NCBI GenBank assembly: GCA_963556255.1
Contig: OY744613.1
Coordinates: forward strand, 40,643,409 to 40,707,408
Origin: Allolobophora icterica
Lineage: Eukaryota > Annelida > Clitellata > Crassiclitellata > Lumbricidae
Reading direction: 5' to 3'
Length of the DNA stretch: 64,000 nucleotides
The position numbers were made by a program, and so were the translations under genes. Positions 1 through 11,571 of this stretch are shown in pieces; the stretch's first letter is position 1; the number at the start of each line of letters is the position of its first letter. The notes under the pieces were generated by a model. It worked only from the letters and a program-made list of their open reading frames with translations. It was not told the origin of the DNA and did not search any database.

Positions 1-394
1 GTTTCCAATCGTAACCTTAATGGCAGCTATGGAGAAAACACATCCTAATTAAGCAAAAGCAATATGAAATAAATGGTCCTTGTCATTTTCATTGAGAAAT
101 AGGTTTTAACCTCTAAGTCCTTTTAAGTGTTCACTGTTCACAAACTTTCGTTCGAAGGCCCTCTGTATTAGAGGAAACGTGCAAACCTAACTTCATCGTT
201 TCCGACTAACTTGTTCAAACGAGCAACTTCAGTGATTGTGTGAATTTTTTGTATATTGTGTACATTATCTTGCTTTATTATAGGCCTAGTTGTGAATATT
301 TTATTTAATGAAGAAAGGAAATTTTCAGTACCAAAACCATTGTCGGGTCATAGTTTTAAAGGTGCGAGATAACGAAAACTTCGAATGACTTAAA
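1..394. other. Unassigned AT-rich sequence
   Basis: No coding pattern or repeat boundary is visible here. One copy of the palindromic octamer TAGGCCTA lies at 281-288. The stretch ends where the pentanucleotide tail of a minus-strand LINE begins. Confidence 0.4.
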
Positions 395-1475
395 TTGTAT
401 TGTATTGTATTGTATTTCAAAATTTATAAAGTGCCTCTACCCAGTGCCCACCAATCAGAGGCGCTCCCAGTGCGAAAGTCCTCGGGAATAAAGGCAAGTT
501 TTAAGACAACGGAAAGCTGTGGCAGGACCAACAGATAGTACTACAGCCCACACCGAAGGAGGAAGCTGATTCTCACTCGGGGAACAAATAAGTTAAGTCG
601 ATCAGAGGAACGAAGAGGGCGAAGGGAGCTAGCAGAGGTAATGAGTCACAGAGGTATTTAGGAGCAAGTCCCAGGTAAGATCGGCGAATATGGATAAGTA
701 CCTTTAGTTGGATGCGGGCAGAAAGAGGTAGCCAGTGAAGGTGTTCAAACATGAATGTGGAAATATGGGAGAAACGTGGGAGACGGGCAATTAATCTGGC
801 AGCTGCGTTGAGAACAGATTGTAGAGGAGAGAGACGGACTATTGGGAGGCCAACAAAGAGGGAGTTACAGTAGTCAATGCGAGAGCAGATGAAAGCATGG
901 ACAATGGTAGTAAAAACTGGAGAGGAGACAGATCTTCGGATAGCCTTGAGACGTCGGAGATGGTAGTAGCACAAGCGGGTGAGATTAGAGATAATATTAT
1001 GGTCAGAAAACGAAAGGGAACTATCAAGAATTACACCCAGGTTGCGGACAGGTGTGGAGAAGGTATAAGAAGGAAAGCTTTGAGATAAAAGAGAGTAGTC
1101 AATCTTGGCCAGTTGTTGACGAGTGCCAAACCAAATCAGTTGGGTTTTTGATGGGTTTAGAGAAAGCCGGTTTGAGGATAGCCATGTTTGAAGGTCATGA
1201 GAGAGAGCATCAATGCGAGCAACAAGGGAGAGCTGAGCAGACGGGGGCCCATGCACGCAGGCCTGGGCGTCATCAGCGTAGAGGTGGCCAGTGGTTAAAT
1301 GTGTTGCAAAGATAGAGGAAATATCAGCTGTATAAAGCAGGTAAAGGAGTGGGCCCAGTACTGATCCCTGGGGATCCGGTACAGAACTGTGAACAGTGTT
1401 CCTCGAATGCTCGAGATAGCATCCGTGACTCAGTGAATTTGAATCGGAGACTGGATGGTCGTCTTTCATCAACTA
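395..1475 (-). mobile_element. 5'-truncated L2/CR1-like LINE, copy A
   Basis: Read on the minus strand, this is the 3' half of a non-LTR retrotransposon. It runs from the middle of the reverse transcriptase to a tail of ATACA-type pentanucleotides at 395-416. Related 3' ends recur at about 17330 and 54828. The 5' edge is uncertain, between about 1385 and 1480, and lies just outside the hAT element at 1492. Confidence 0.8.
573..1472 (-). pseudogene. Reverse transcriptase C-terminal half of LINE A
   Basis: This reading frame carries reverse transcriptase blocks in the usual order: PQGSVLGPLLY (fingers/palm), LYADDAQ (the catalytic YADD box), WLSSNRLSLNPSKT and NLGVILD. The C-terminal thumb region follows, with SRIDYCNSLF and LHWLP. 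The endonuclease and the N-terminal part of the RT are missing. The first 30 or so residues of the frame do not look like RT and probably lie outside the LINE. It should be inactive because it is 5'-truncated, the usual fate of LINE insertions. Confidence 0.8.
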
Positions 1476-2046
1476 TTAAATATATAATATACAGTGGCGT
1501 ACGGAGCCGAAATGCCGCCCGGGGCGCGGGCCCAAAATTCCGCCCTTGGCCACTTAATTTTCGATGTGCTATTTTCTCTAAGATATTGCATGACGCTCGT
1601 ATTAATAACCTTTATTCCGCTATACAATAGGCCTAACGGTAGACCTATAAAACACGGCTGACTGTGCGCACTATAAGTTTTAAGTTTTAATAACAATAAA
1701 ATTGAACAATGTATTTTATTTAATGTAACAATTATGCTCATAGTAAACATGCAAAACAAAAGCAGTCTGCAGCATTTTTGCAAAAACGTCAAAGCAGACA
1801 AATTAACAGCGTGTAGGCTAACCGAGATTGGAAAATAACTGAATACTATTGCTAAACTCTGTTTAAAGGATAAGTGGTCATTTCAAATGACAAAAGCATG
1901 CGGTCAAGTTCTGTCAAAGCCAGACCAAGTTTAAAATTAATTTTAAAATGAGTACTAAACTAAGCGGTGAAAGACTGTGGTGGTGATATTGACAGTCTGT
2001 GATTAAATTTTATTCTAAGCCATTAATTCGTTTAGATTGTTATACA

Positions 2047-2049
<3 letters not shown>

Positions 2050-2105
<56 letters not shown>
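2050..2105. repeat. (AT)n microsatellite
   Basis: About 28 AT units directly precede LINE C. A shorter (AT)n run follows the LINE at about 3997-4012, so the LINE sits within an AT array. Confidence 0.95.
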
Positions 2106-2107
<2 letters not shown>

Positions 2108-2110
<3 letters not shown>

Positions 2111-3997
2111 TGCTACAGGGATAAGGAGGGTCAATACTGGGAAGGCAAGATCAAGTCCCGTTCTGGAGACCCGAGACGACTATGGTCCGCCTTCAAGGAC
2201 TTGCTGGGGAGCTCAGTAGCTACTTCATCGCCGGCTCCTCCTCCGTTCTCGGCTGACGAATATCCCAACTTCTATGCCACAAAGATCAATGCTGTTCGTC
2301 ACGACACCGCTGACTCTCCTCCGCCCTCGTTCTTCTCGACTGAGCTCTCTTTCTCCACCCTTGCTCCGGTCACTGAGGCTGAGCTGCGTCGCCTCATCCT
2401 CGCCTCGCCTGCCAAGTCGTCGGAATTGGATCCTCTCCCGACATTTCTCGTCCAGGAGCAAATCGAAACCCTAATTCCGTTCCTGACGATCCTCTGTAAT
2501 TCTTCTCTACGTGATGGCATCTTACCGGCTTCACAGAAACGTTGTATCATCATGCCTACTCTGAAACAGATGGGTCTGGATCCCTCTAGCCCCTCGAATT
2601 ATAGGCCAATATAAATGTCAGTTTTATTTCTAAACTAATTGAGAAACTTGTAGCTTCTCAGTTATTGAGCTACCTAGACTCTAATAACCTTCTACACTGC
2701 CGTCAGTCGGGATTCCGTAAGGGACACTCTACTGAGACCCTTCTACTTAGTCTGCTTAATGATGTTTACAGTGCCATTGATCGCTCTCAACTTACTCTTC
2801 TTGCACTTTACGATGTAAGTGCAGCCTTCGACACGGTAGATCATGATCTTCTACTGCGTCGCCTTTCTACCTCCTTTGGTATCTCCAACTTACCTCTACA
2901 GTGGCTTTCCTCATACCTATCTGACCGCTGTTCGTCTACTGTCTTCCACTCCTCGCGTTCCCCTTGGATTCCTGTACCTGTTGGCCTCCCCCAGGGTTCC
3001 GTGCTTGGCCCTCTTCTTTATATCCTCTTTACTGCTGACCTTGAATCTGTTCTTGCTGCTATTGCTCTGTCTAGCCACTCTTACGCTGATGATCTCCAAT
3101 CTTACTTGCATTGCTCTGCAAGGGATGCTCTGAGTGCTGTTCGCGTGATGTCTCGCGCAACTGACACTCTGTCTGCCTGGCTTTCTTCCAATCGCCTGAG
3201 ACTTAATCCTCTTAAGACCCAGTTCATATGGCTGGGTACCCGCTGGCAGCTGGCAAAACTTGATCTGAAATCTTTCGTAGCTGAATTCCCTTTAATATCA
3301 TTCTCTACCTCCGTACGAGACCTCGGTGTCATCATTGATCAGGAATTAACCTTTGCTAAGCACCTTTCCTCCTTGTCTCGCTCCTGCTTTTACCATCTCC
3401 GTCAGCTTAGGGTCGTTGCTCTCTCTCTCTCTCAACATCTGCTGCTTCTACTCTTATCCAAGCCTTCGTTTGTTCTCGTCTAGACTACTGTTCTTCCCTT
3501 TACATTGGTCTTCCTCAAGTCCGCTTGTCCTCTCTTGAGAGGGTCTTACAGTCTGCGGCTCGCCTTGTTGGTTCTATTCCTCGCTATGGTAGCGTATCCT
3601 CCTACATGTATCATGCTCTACACTGGCTCCCTCTCCGGCAGCGTATCCTGTATCGGCTCTGCTCTCTTGTTTGGCAAAGCGTCTTGGGCACAGCTCCTCG
3701 CTACTTATGCTCCATCTTTACTCTCTCTTCCTCCTTTGCGGGTCGCTCAGCTCTTCGTTCCTCTACTCGGGGTGACTTTCTGGTTCCATTTGCCCGCACT
3801 GGTACAATGCAGCGTCGAGCATTTTCTGTTGTTGGTCCAACAGTGTGGAATGACTTGCCATCTTTCCTTCGCCTATCTCCTCGTACACACTCGTCTTCCT
3901 TCTACACCCTATTGAAGACTTTTCTCTATGATCAGGCCTGGCTCGGGAGCGCCTCTGAGTAGAACTCTTGAAGAGGCGCTATATAAATTTTATAATA
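2108..3997 (+). mobile_element. 5'-truncated L2/CR1-like LINE, copy C
   Basis: Plus-strand LINE nested in hAT family A copy 1. It starts in the linker between endonuclease and RT, and its 3' end has the form GGCGCTATATAAAT followed by (AT)n. It belongs to the same broad clade as LINE A, but the 3' end differs. Confidence 0.85.
2123..3962 (+). pseudogene. Broken reverse transcriptase of LINE C
   Basis: The protein is split into three frames. Positions 2123-2614 carry the RT N-terminal region, ending at SNYRPI just before a stop. Positions 2665-3483 carry the core, with QSGFRKGHSTET, FDTVDHDLL, LPQGSVLGPLLY, SYADDLQSY (catalytic YADD) and WLSSNRLRLNPLKTQ. Positions 3525-3962 carry the C-terminal domain, with ALHWLPLRQRI and GPTVWNDLP. 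At least one stop and one frameshift separate the pieces, so the copy is dead although the catalytic motif is intact. Confidence 0.85.
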
Positions 3998-4423
3998 TAT
4001 ATATATATATATGTTATATGATTAGACCTATGAAAGGCAGCATAACAAGAATATGCTCTAAAGTAGCCTATGCTGTATGTAGTCTGTTACTCTGTTTACA
4101 GTTTACTAGATAAATGAAATTCCGCAGCCCTTTCTGCAATTCTGTTTAGTGTGTTACGTAGACCTCCGAAAGTCATGCCGCCCCTAACGATCAACAGAAG
4201 GCAAGCCGACTTGACTAAAGTGACGGTTTCTTTCTTTCTTTCGTTTTCTTTATTCCTTTCTATCCTACTTTTTCAATTTTTATCCTAAATTTACTCATTT
4301 CTTATTTTTCTTCAACCCTATTTTGCCGCCCCTACAAAAGTTCCGCCCGGGGCGACTCGCCCCCTCTGCCCCCCTCTTCGGTACGCCACTGATAATATAT
4401 ATTCTATATAATAGTTTCCTTAT

Positions 4424-4620
4424 ATGCAAATTTGTCTGTCGGAGGACGCTACGTCACAAACGGCTTCTGTTCTATTGTGAAACAGGAGCCGTTTGTACTG
4501 CCGTCTTGACGACGGCGGTCTTGACGACACATATAGGCCTATAATATGACGTCATAATATGACGGGTTAATACTCTAAAACTATATACTGCCATCATAAT
4601 TATGACGGGAAAATACACTA
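4424..4620 (+). repeat. Dispersed repeat ending at an AT array
   Basis: This GACG-rich stretch contains AATATGACGTCATAATATGACG and the end CACTAGTATAT. A recognisable but shorter copy lies at 52658-52826 in the opposite orientation, also abutting (AT)n. It holds a TAGGCCTA octamer at 4534. The class is unknown. Confidence 0.6.
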
Positions 4621-4621
4621 G

Positions 4622-4650
<29 letters not shown>
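4622..4650. repeat. (AT)n microsatellite
   Basis: Roughly 14 AT units directly follow the dispersed repeat. Confidence 0.9.
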
Positions 4651-4653
<3 letters not shown>

Positions 4654-5540
4654 GCTTCTAAATGTCATTGAATAATGTTTTGAACATCGAATATTCGATA
4701 TTCGTTCATAAGATTGACATTAAACTAAAGTGTAGATAATCGCAGCTACATTTTTATGTAATTTGCGTTTATTAGAAGGTTTCAATATCAAAGATAGACA
4801 ACCTTCGCTTTGTCAATAATATGTACATCGATGTATGTTTGTTGATAATTTTGATATCGGTGAAACAGTTTCAAAGTACCTCCTCCGCTTTGTGCAAATT
4901 TTGTAACGACCTTATGGTTGGATTGCTGGAGACACAAAATGAAATCTGAGTATCTTGTTTCAACAGAGAAGGATCGCACAACATGCAAAAGCTCCGCATT
5001 GATTTCCGTGTTGCGTCGATTTGTTTTGCCTTCACGATGTTTATATCGGCTGACGAGTCTTTCTTTCACATCAGTGAGACAATCGGCAGACTTCATCAGA
5101 CTGAGTAGAACTGTGGATTGAATATTCTCCGCAAAATAATGGTGGTTAGTTCTGTATATGGCGTATTTTTCAACGTCTTTATAAAACGCTGCAACACAAA
5201 CCTCGGCGAAATATAAATCAATCCATTGTTCTCAAACATAATCGTTATTTTAGTCTTAAAGTAGAGAAGTTCCAGAGTGCTAATAAAGACAAAATTATAT
5301 AACAGCTTATTCATGCTCGCTGTGTCAGGTCAGAGAGGTATTCTAAAGAAAGCATAAATTATGAAGACGAATTTCCGGTTGTCAGAAAATCCAGATGTAG
5401 ATTGAATTCATACGTTGACGCCAAAATCATGTTGCAACTTTTTTGCAGCGAACCATTCAGCTACAGACTCAAATTCAGCATCATCCAGTCTTGTTGTCCT
5501 CGAGACCAAGGTCTTGGTCTCGAGTGCACTCGATTTCGTT

Positions 5541-5666
5541 TTTAAAAGTCTTGGTCTTGGTCTTGGTCTTGAGACCAAAAGTCTTGGTCTTGAGGTTCAA
5601 GATCTTGGTCTTGGTCTTGGTCTTGGTCTTGGTCCTGAGGCTCAAAGTCTTGGTCTTGGTTTAGCA
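5541..5666. repeat. (TTGGTC)n array, left
   Basis: Tandem hexanucleotides, broken by TTGAGGTTCAAG-type spacers, lie inside the MITE. A similar array in the same orientation lies at 6228-6395. Confidence 0.9.
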
Positions 5667-6227
5667 AGACCAAAACCAAGACTTTTGACAATATGAGCAG
5701 TCAGTTAACAAAACGCAAGGATTTTAAAAATGTATCCAATAAATTGCTTTTAGTATTTACACGGAGTGAGTGAGGCTTTACTGTTGTTTTGGACATTTAT
5801 TTTGACTTCGGGTTATTTACCATGGAATGATTTCAAGACAGACTCACAATTTGTACATTTACATTCGGTACTTGAAAAGCTGCTCTGTGTGCCAGTGAAT
5901 TCAGCACTGTAGAACGTATTTTTCACATGGCCGATTTTTATGAGGCCACACAGGTCACGTCTTGGTCAGAAAATTCTGAGCGAAATGGTTTTTAAAAAAT
6001 GCAACAGACATTTGGAATAACATTTCGCATGAAGGACTTTTGTAAATACGAATTCGAAATTCTCTGCAGTCTGCATGACTTTGTGGAGTTGTTTTGTTTG
6101 AATAAAATAAAAGATTAATGTTTTAATTAAAATAGCGAGTAGTCCGACTTGACAATTTCTTTAGTAACAAAATAGAAGTCTGGATATGGTTGTGATGTTT
6201 TGGGTATTTTTCTCGGGTTTGGTCTTG

Positions 6228-6395
6228 AGTTTCAAAGTCTTGGTCTTGGTCTTGGCCTTGAGGTTCAAGGTCTTGATCTTGGTCTTGAGGTTCAATGTCT
6301 TGGTCTTGGTCTTGAGGTTCAAAGTCTTGGTCTTGGTCTTGGTCTTGAGGTTCAAGCTCTTGGTCTTGGTCTTGATCTTGAGGTTTAAGGTCTTG
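6228..6395. repeat. (TTGGTC)n array, right
   Basis: This is the second array of the MITE. The unit TTGGTC alternates with TTGAGGTTCAAAG spacers, giving a higher-order period of about 24-30 bp. Confidence 0.9.
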
Positions 6396-6431
6396 ACAAC
6401 AAGACTGGCATTATCAATCTGAAATAGGGTG

Positions 6432-6609
6432 CAGGGACGTATCTAGCGTTGGGCTTGGGGGGGGCTTAAGCCCCCCCAAACGAAGTTGAAGCCCCCCAAA
6501 CAAGTCAAGCCGTTGTATGCTTACGGCTAAAATTCGTATGAACACTGTATAAATGCTGCCATGTTCAAGGCTTAAGCCCCCCAAACGAAAAAGGCTAGTT
6601 ACGTGCCTG
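6432..6609. mobile_element. 178-bp hAT MITE
   Basis: The ends CAGGGACGTATCTAGC and GCTAGTTACGTGCCTG are near-perfect inverted repeats. A perfect 8-bp TSD, ATAGGGTG, lies at 6424-6431 and 6610-6617. Internal runs of GGGGGGCTTAAGCCCCCC can fold on themselves. Confidence 0.93.
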
Positions 6610-7649
6610 ATAGGGTGTGATATGATTTTGAGAGAAGACTACATTAGTGTCAGCAGCGAAAAGAATAAATGATAGCACAGGAGATATATTCGGAGGTCAT
6701 TGATGTAGAGAAGGAACAACTAAAGGCCAAGGTTAGAACCCCATATCTGAATTTTCTTAGGTCAGAAAGAGCACCGTTACACCGTTAGATTTCCGACACA
6801 CTGGTGTCGGCAATCAAAAATAACTGGTAGGGCCTAAACCAAGATAGTTGGGTGCCTCTGATACCATAGTTGGATAATTTTTTAAAGGTCTTTGCCAGGT
6901 CACAAAAATGCCACTAGAGTATTCATTATTTTCAAATACACCTGAAATGTTATTAATGATTTTGAAGAAAATGGCCGGATTGGAAGACATGTTGGGAATG
7001 GAATATAATATGTGATTTTTCAATGAATTTAATTAGTCTATTATACATGATTTTTTCATAGTATTTAGAAAAGTAAGGAAGTATGAAGATAGGTCTATAG
7101 TTGATGGGGTTGTCCCTCATCCTCTTTTAAAGATTAGGACTGCTTTTGCTATTTTGTTACTTGAGGTACTATGATAGTACTAAGGGAGCAATTAATAAGG
7201 TCAGCAAGTACAGGAGCTATGATGGAAATACTACGGGTCGTCAACCCTTTTGCTGTGGGTATTTTCATTGCGTAACTCAAATCGAGAATTTCTTCTGGTG
7301 ATGTATGTGTTAGTCCAAATGAGCAAGGAAGGGGCATGTCTAGGTATTTCCAAAAGGAAATTGGGAATTAGGAATTTTCTCAGCTAGTGAATGGGCGACA
7401 TGAATTTGGGTACAAATCTTTTCAGAAGATTGTGTAACTGGACACCTGATTACCATTACAATGTGACTCAGAACGACACTTTCAAGTTAACGTTACGAGT
7501 CTTAACAATAATAGAAATGCTATAATTGATTACTGAAGGCTGAGGTCCGATTAAACGATGGATGAAATTGGTTCAAGCAGGAATAAAACTAAATGATTCC
7601 ACATCAGACGATTCCAGGAAGATACTCAACTGTAATCAATTAAATTATC

Positions 7650-7868
7650 TCAGGTTCCGCTTTCGTACCAACCTGCTAGATGGCGCCAGAGTCTCCTTTT
7701 GAGTCTCCCCTTTCTGAGTCTTTGAAACCAACAAAAATCGACTGAAGCCATTTGACTGAATAAGTCTTGTCTCTGTGAACAACGAGGAGACTGTCTTTCG
7801 ATCATCACGAAGCATAAATACGACTTCAGCAGAATGAAGTCCATTAGTTCCAGTGGAAGATCATTCAT
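7650..7868 (-). CDS. Possible F-box-like exon, weak
   Basis: A 72-residue frame opens MNDLPLELMDFILLKSYL, which recalls the LPxEL start of an F-box helix. It continues with a Trp/Arg-rich part (CWFQRLRKGRLKRRLWRHL). An F-box would recruit a substrate to a Skp1-cullin ubiquitin ligase. The match is one short motif, no splice partners were identified, and no second copy was seen in the window. It may be chance or an isolated exon. Confidence 0.2.
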   Translation of the reverse strand: MNDLPLELMDFILLKSYLCFVMIERQSPRCSQRQDLFSQMASVDFCWFQRLRKGRLKRRLWRHLAGWYESGT

Positions 7869-8069
7869 CTGAAATTATATCATATATTTAAAAAATAGTA
7901 AAAAATAATGACACGAAAAGTAAATAAGAACGATTGTGTTTCCTTGTAAGGTTTTGGCGGCATCAGCACAAAAATTCACTCGAATTCTCCAGATCAAAGA
8001 CAGATCTATTATAACTAATGCTATGGTTCTTCGTGTGTTTTGGTTGATTTCTTGCACACGCCTATTATA

Positions 8070-8131
8070 TGTAAGCATATATATAATATATATATGCATG
8101 TATGTATGTATGCAAGCACACATGCATGCAT
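8070..8131. repeat. AT and TATG/TGCA microsatellite
   Basis: Short mixed run of AT, ATGTATGT and ATGCATGC units. Confidence 0.8.
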
Positions 8132-9532
8132 GAACGTGATGAACGTGGTGCTTGGTTGTTGAGGCAGCATGTTAAACCGTGTAGCGGAAATCGTGTTGTT
8201 GACTTGTTTTTGTGGTCTTGGACCGCTGGCTTTCCTTGGTCCTCAAAGGTTCTGGATTGTTGCGACATTAACAGTACTGACGCGCAGTTTATCATGTGGC
8301 GTTCCTGCAGAAAAAAGTAGTGCTAACGTTGCGACGACTCAGAGGCAGATCTAGAATTGTCCGATTACTTGACGGCAACAACCAATTGATGACCAAATAA
8401 ATGAGACTGTGTGAAAGATTAGACCGGAGGGACAGCTCGCGTGAGTTTATCAAGTGCTCAGATGATAGTTTGAGTTACAAATGTCGTTAACAGATTTGTG
8501 CGTATGGAGGATATGTATGTCGCGAGTAAGTATAATTAATTGTAATTATAATTAATAGCTTCTATCGCGCTGGTTTCTAATGCACCTGGAATGAACCGAA
8601 GGCGAACCAAACTAAGCTGTAATCTGATCAAAATTCAGAAGATCAGAAGACAAAGAGGTAGTCTATGATGGATAAATAATTTGATAAAGGCTGGTCTTAA
8701 GATGAGAGTTGTGCTAAATTGTTATCTCCTACATACAATACCATACACGAATACAAAAGCACTGTGCAGGTTTTGGTTGTGCGGAAGAAAGTTTTAAAAG
8801 CTTTTTCCAACAACCGGAAAACCTTGTCAAATCGAAAAAGTACTGATGCGATTAAATATTAAACTGATTGTTAACTAATTGTACGACAGAAAATCAAATA
8901 TTGCGCGTTTTTTTTATCGATTTCACGCTGCACTACACATCTGGTGATTTTACTGTTCAAAATATGGCGGCCTATGTGCGTATATTAAATGTGCATTTGC
9001 ATGATTGCGTGTAAGGATAATTATATATATATTTACGTCTATATTTGAATTAATTTATCTATGTATGAATCTACACCAGAAAATCTAAGTTCCGTTTGCA
9101 TGTATAATAGGGTGTTTTTATAATGCACATGATTTTTTTAACTCAAAGATCTTTTAACGGCCAGGTCGAATTATCATGCCAATTAGTGTATAAACGCCAT
9201 ATATGAAATTATATCGCGATAGCTGAACATTTAGGACTGGCGCAAGGCGACCGAAATTAGGAACCCGGTGACCTGTCTCGGTTTGGCCAAAACTTTAGAC
9301 GTTACGATGTCTGTTCTTCGTGTTTTCGATCTTCAACATAATTATAGTAATTAATTAAGCTATTGTGGTTTTCTAGAGGAGACACCCGGTGCTACATCAA
9401 TAGCATGGTATTTAACGCGAGTGGCTGTCTCCCTTGGTAAGATTATGTGTTTGATCCCCGAACGAGCTTGTGCCAATCAGATAATGTCGTGGTTTCCGAT
9501 CTGTCTACAACAATAATTCCCTCGCCCATGAC

Positions 9533-9670
9533 GATATCGTGCAAGCATGGCGGTAGCGACGGAGGTTTCTCTGTTGGCAACATCATCTGAAGAAGAGGCG
9601 AAGATATCGTGCAAGCATGGCGGTAGCGACGGAGGTTTCCCTGTTGGCAACATCATCTGAAGAAGAGGCG
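9533..9670. repeat. 70-bp tandem duplication at transposase start
   Basis: The segment beginning GATATCGTGCAAGCATGGCG occurs twice in tandem, at 9533 and 9603, with almost identical sequence. Each unit carries the same start-codon context, but the period of 70 puts the first ATG (9547) out of frame with the second (9617). The second is therefore the start used. Confidence 0.9.
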
Positions 9671-11366
9671 TCATCAAATAGCTCAGAAAGAGAACCAGAA
9701 CCTTCATCGTCAGCTGGACCACCAAAGCGGCGAAAGGGAACAATCTCTGTAGTTACCCGTGATGTTGCAGCAGCTCTAGATCGTACCAAAACCAGCAGCA
9801 GGAATGCCTCTCACATTTTCTCTGCTCTCGCTGCATCCAATCTATATGCAGCACCAGCTGGTGAGCTGATCATCAGTCCTTCTGCTATCCATCGAGCAAG
9901 GAAGGATAACCGTGCAGCCCTAGCAGCTGAGATTCGTGAATCTTTCGATCCGAAGGTTCCCCTTACTATCCACTGGGACGGCAAGATCATGCCAGATTTT
10001 ACAGAAACTGGACGAGTGTGCGTTGATCGTCTTCCAATAATGGTATCTGGTAAGGATGTGACCAAACTATTGGCCATCCCCAAACTCCAATCCGGGACTG
10101 CTGCCTTCATGGCAGATGCGTGTTTGGCCGAGATCAGAAGTTGGGGATTGGAAGACAGAATCGTGGCCATGTGTTTCGACACAACGGCGAGTAACATGGG
10201 TTGCAAGGGCGGCGTATGCATCAAGCTGGAAACGGAATTAGGAAAAGACCTCTTGAACCTTGCCTGTCGACATCATGTTTCAGAAATTGTTCTGGAAAAG
10301 GTATTTTCACAGCATGATTCTGCAAGGTCTCCAAAATTGGAACTCTTCAGTCATTTCCGTGACTTCTGGCCGCAAATCGATCAGACCTGTCTGTCTGTCT
10401 GTCTGTCTGTCTTTATCCTTCATCGCACAGCAATGAAGGATAAAGACGCAGCACAAAGAGTCAAAGAAATTCGAGAGAATGTCATCACCTTCGCACTGCA
10501 GCAACTGAATGCTGAATACCACAGAGACGACTACGAAGAGCTACTAGAACTAACAGTCATTTTCCTAGGAGGAATTCCACCGAAAGGAATAAAGTTCAGG
10601 CAACCAGAGGCATTTCACCGCGCGCGTTGGATGGCACGTGCGGTTTATGCAATCAAGATGTGGCTTTTCAGAGAGCAGTTTCCCATTCAACAACACCAGA
10701 GGGCATCTCGACAATCATACTCTCAAAAGATGTGGAATCATCTACTTCGAGTTTCACTTTTTGTGACCACAACCTACGTGGAGTACTGGTTCACCTGTAC
10801 ATCACCCATTGAAGCCCCAAGGAGCGATCTTCAATTCTTGAAGGCAATCCATACTTACCCAGACAAGGAAGTCTCACAGGTCGCCCTAGCAGCATTTTCC
10901 CGACACCTTTAGTATTTGTCGGAAACCTTGGTTGGACTCAGCCTTTTTGACGATTCAGTCACCTTCGACGAAAAACAGCGCATGGTCTATAACATGCGCA
11001 ACAATCAGGGATCCGACGAACCTCCAAAAGAGGCTTCCTCCCATACATGATCCATCTACAAAAGCGCTATCCGATTTTTTTACCACTTCTACCATCAAAC
11101 TTTTCCAGCTCCTCAAATTCGATTACGCTTTTCTTGATCGAGATCCGCAACAATGGGAGTCAGAGCATTCGTTCAATGAGGCGAAATACATCATATCCGC
11201 CCTAAGAGTGACGAACGATTTAGCGGAGAGAGGAGTGGCTCTAATGCAGTCCTTCAATGAAGCCCTGGTTCGAAATGAGGAAGAGAAACAATTTGTTCTT
11301 CAAATGGTTGAATACCATCGAAATAGATTCCCAAAAGCACTAAAGGGACTAAGTAATGACAAATAA
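9617..11366 (+). pseudogene. Transposase of the DTTASN/CRHH hAT-like family
   Basis: The first 431 residues are open. The N-terminus is Ser/Glu-rich and disordered (about 1-40). HWDGK at 119-123 is a candidate first catalytic Asp (D121). FDTTASNMG at 187-195 resembles the second hAT Asp block (D188), and CRHHVSE at 217-223 resembles the hAT CxxH box. After a TAG stop at 10910-10912 and a frameshift, the C-terminus continues to 11366 with SEHSFNEAKY and NDLAERGVAL, a likely site of the catalytic Glu and the dimerisation region. In the outer 29.8-52.6 kb copy the stop position encodes Trp (SRHLW), so this is a recent nonsense change. A short CTGT repeat (10391-10410) followed by a small hairpin has expanded inside the coding region. 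Activity is not expected. Family assignment rests on motif order plus the 8-bp TSD. Confidence 0.75.
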
Positions 11367-11571
11367 CTGAAGGTTCTTGGTTTGCTTTTGCCTTATTTTT
11401 TATGTTCAAGTGTTGAAATTGTTCGGATCTTCGAGAATTACAATGTATGAAATTGTTTTCTAAGTGGTAATTTTTCCCAGGCTTTGCGCCAGTTCTAAAT
11501 CTCTTTTGATTTTCATCTAATTTGGCAAATGTTGATGTTTCTCAAGGTGGAACACAAAAACAACCTGGCCG

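Larger units (their letters stand above)
1492..4391 (+). mobile_element. Non-autonomous hAT element, family A copy 1
   Basis: The element begins CAGTGGCGTACGGAGCC and ends with the inverted counterpart GGTACGCCACTG. It is flanked by a perfect 8-bp duplication, ATAATATA, at 1484-1491 and 4392-4399. Termini of the form CAGTGGCGTA with an 8-bp TSD are typical of hAT. Subterminal sequence is rich in CCGCCCGGGGCG. No hAT transposase is visible. A LINE sits inside it at about 2108-3997. The second copy, at 52927-58277, shares its internal sequence in the opposite orientation. Confidence 0.9.
5486..6407. mobile_element. hAT MITE with hexanucleotide arrays
   Basis: The terminal inverted repeats CAGTCTTGTTGTC and GACAACAAGACTG are perfect. 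The flanks GCATCATC (5478-5485) and GCATTATC (6408-6415) form an 8-bp TSD with one mismatch. The element is non-coding; its subterminal parts are arrays of TTGGTC-type hexamers. It interrupts LINE B. Confidence 0.85.
4790..7440 (-). mobile_element. Degraded LINE B, split by two hAT MITEs
   Basis: On the minus strand, conserved LINE segments run from about 7440 down to about 4790. They include SLAEKIP-like text, FGLTHTSPEEILDLSYAMK (7337-7149), an INCSLST block, and NNISGVFENNEYSSGIF (about 6950). After the MITE at 6432-6609 is skipped, the text reads on as DTNVVFSQNHIT. After the larger MITE it continues near 5480 as AEWFAAKKL, the WFAANKL block of RT. It resembles LINE D at 26 kb more than LINEs A and C. 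Many stops and frameshifts make it an old, inactive copy. The part below 5100 is the least certain. Confidence 0.65.
7441..9107. other. Mostly unassigned sequence
   Basis: Apart from a weak ORF at 7650-7868 and a microsatellite near 8070-8131, nothing is recognisable here. The stretch is AT-rich with scattered stops in all frames. It ends at the TSD of the hAT-like element at 9108. Confidence 0.4.

Noticed and set aside
4788..5096. Minus-strand 102-residue frame as a separate gene
   Set aside because: It follows on from degraded LINE B in the same direction and has no motif of its own.
5415..5696. Leu-Gly repeat proteins (also 6186-6422)
   Set aside because: Translation of TTGGTC hexamers within a MITE; no start context or conservation.
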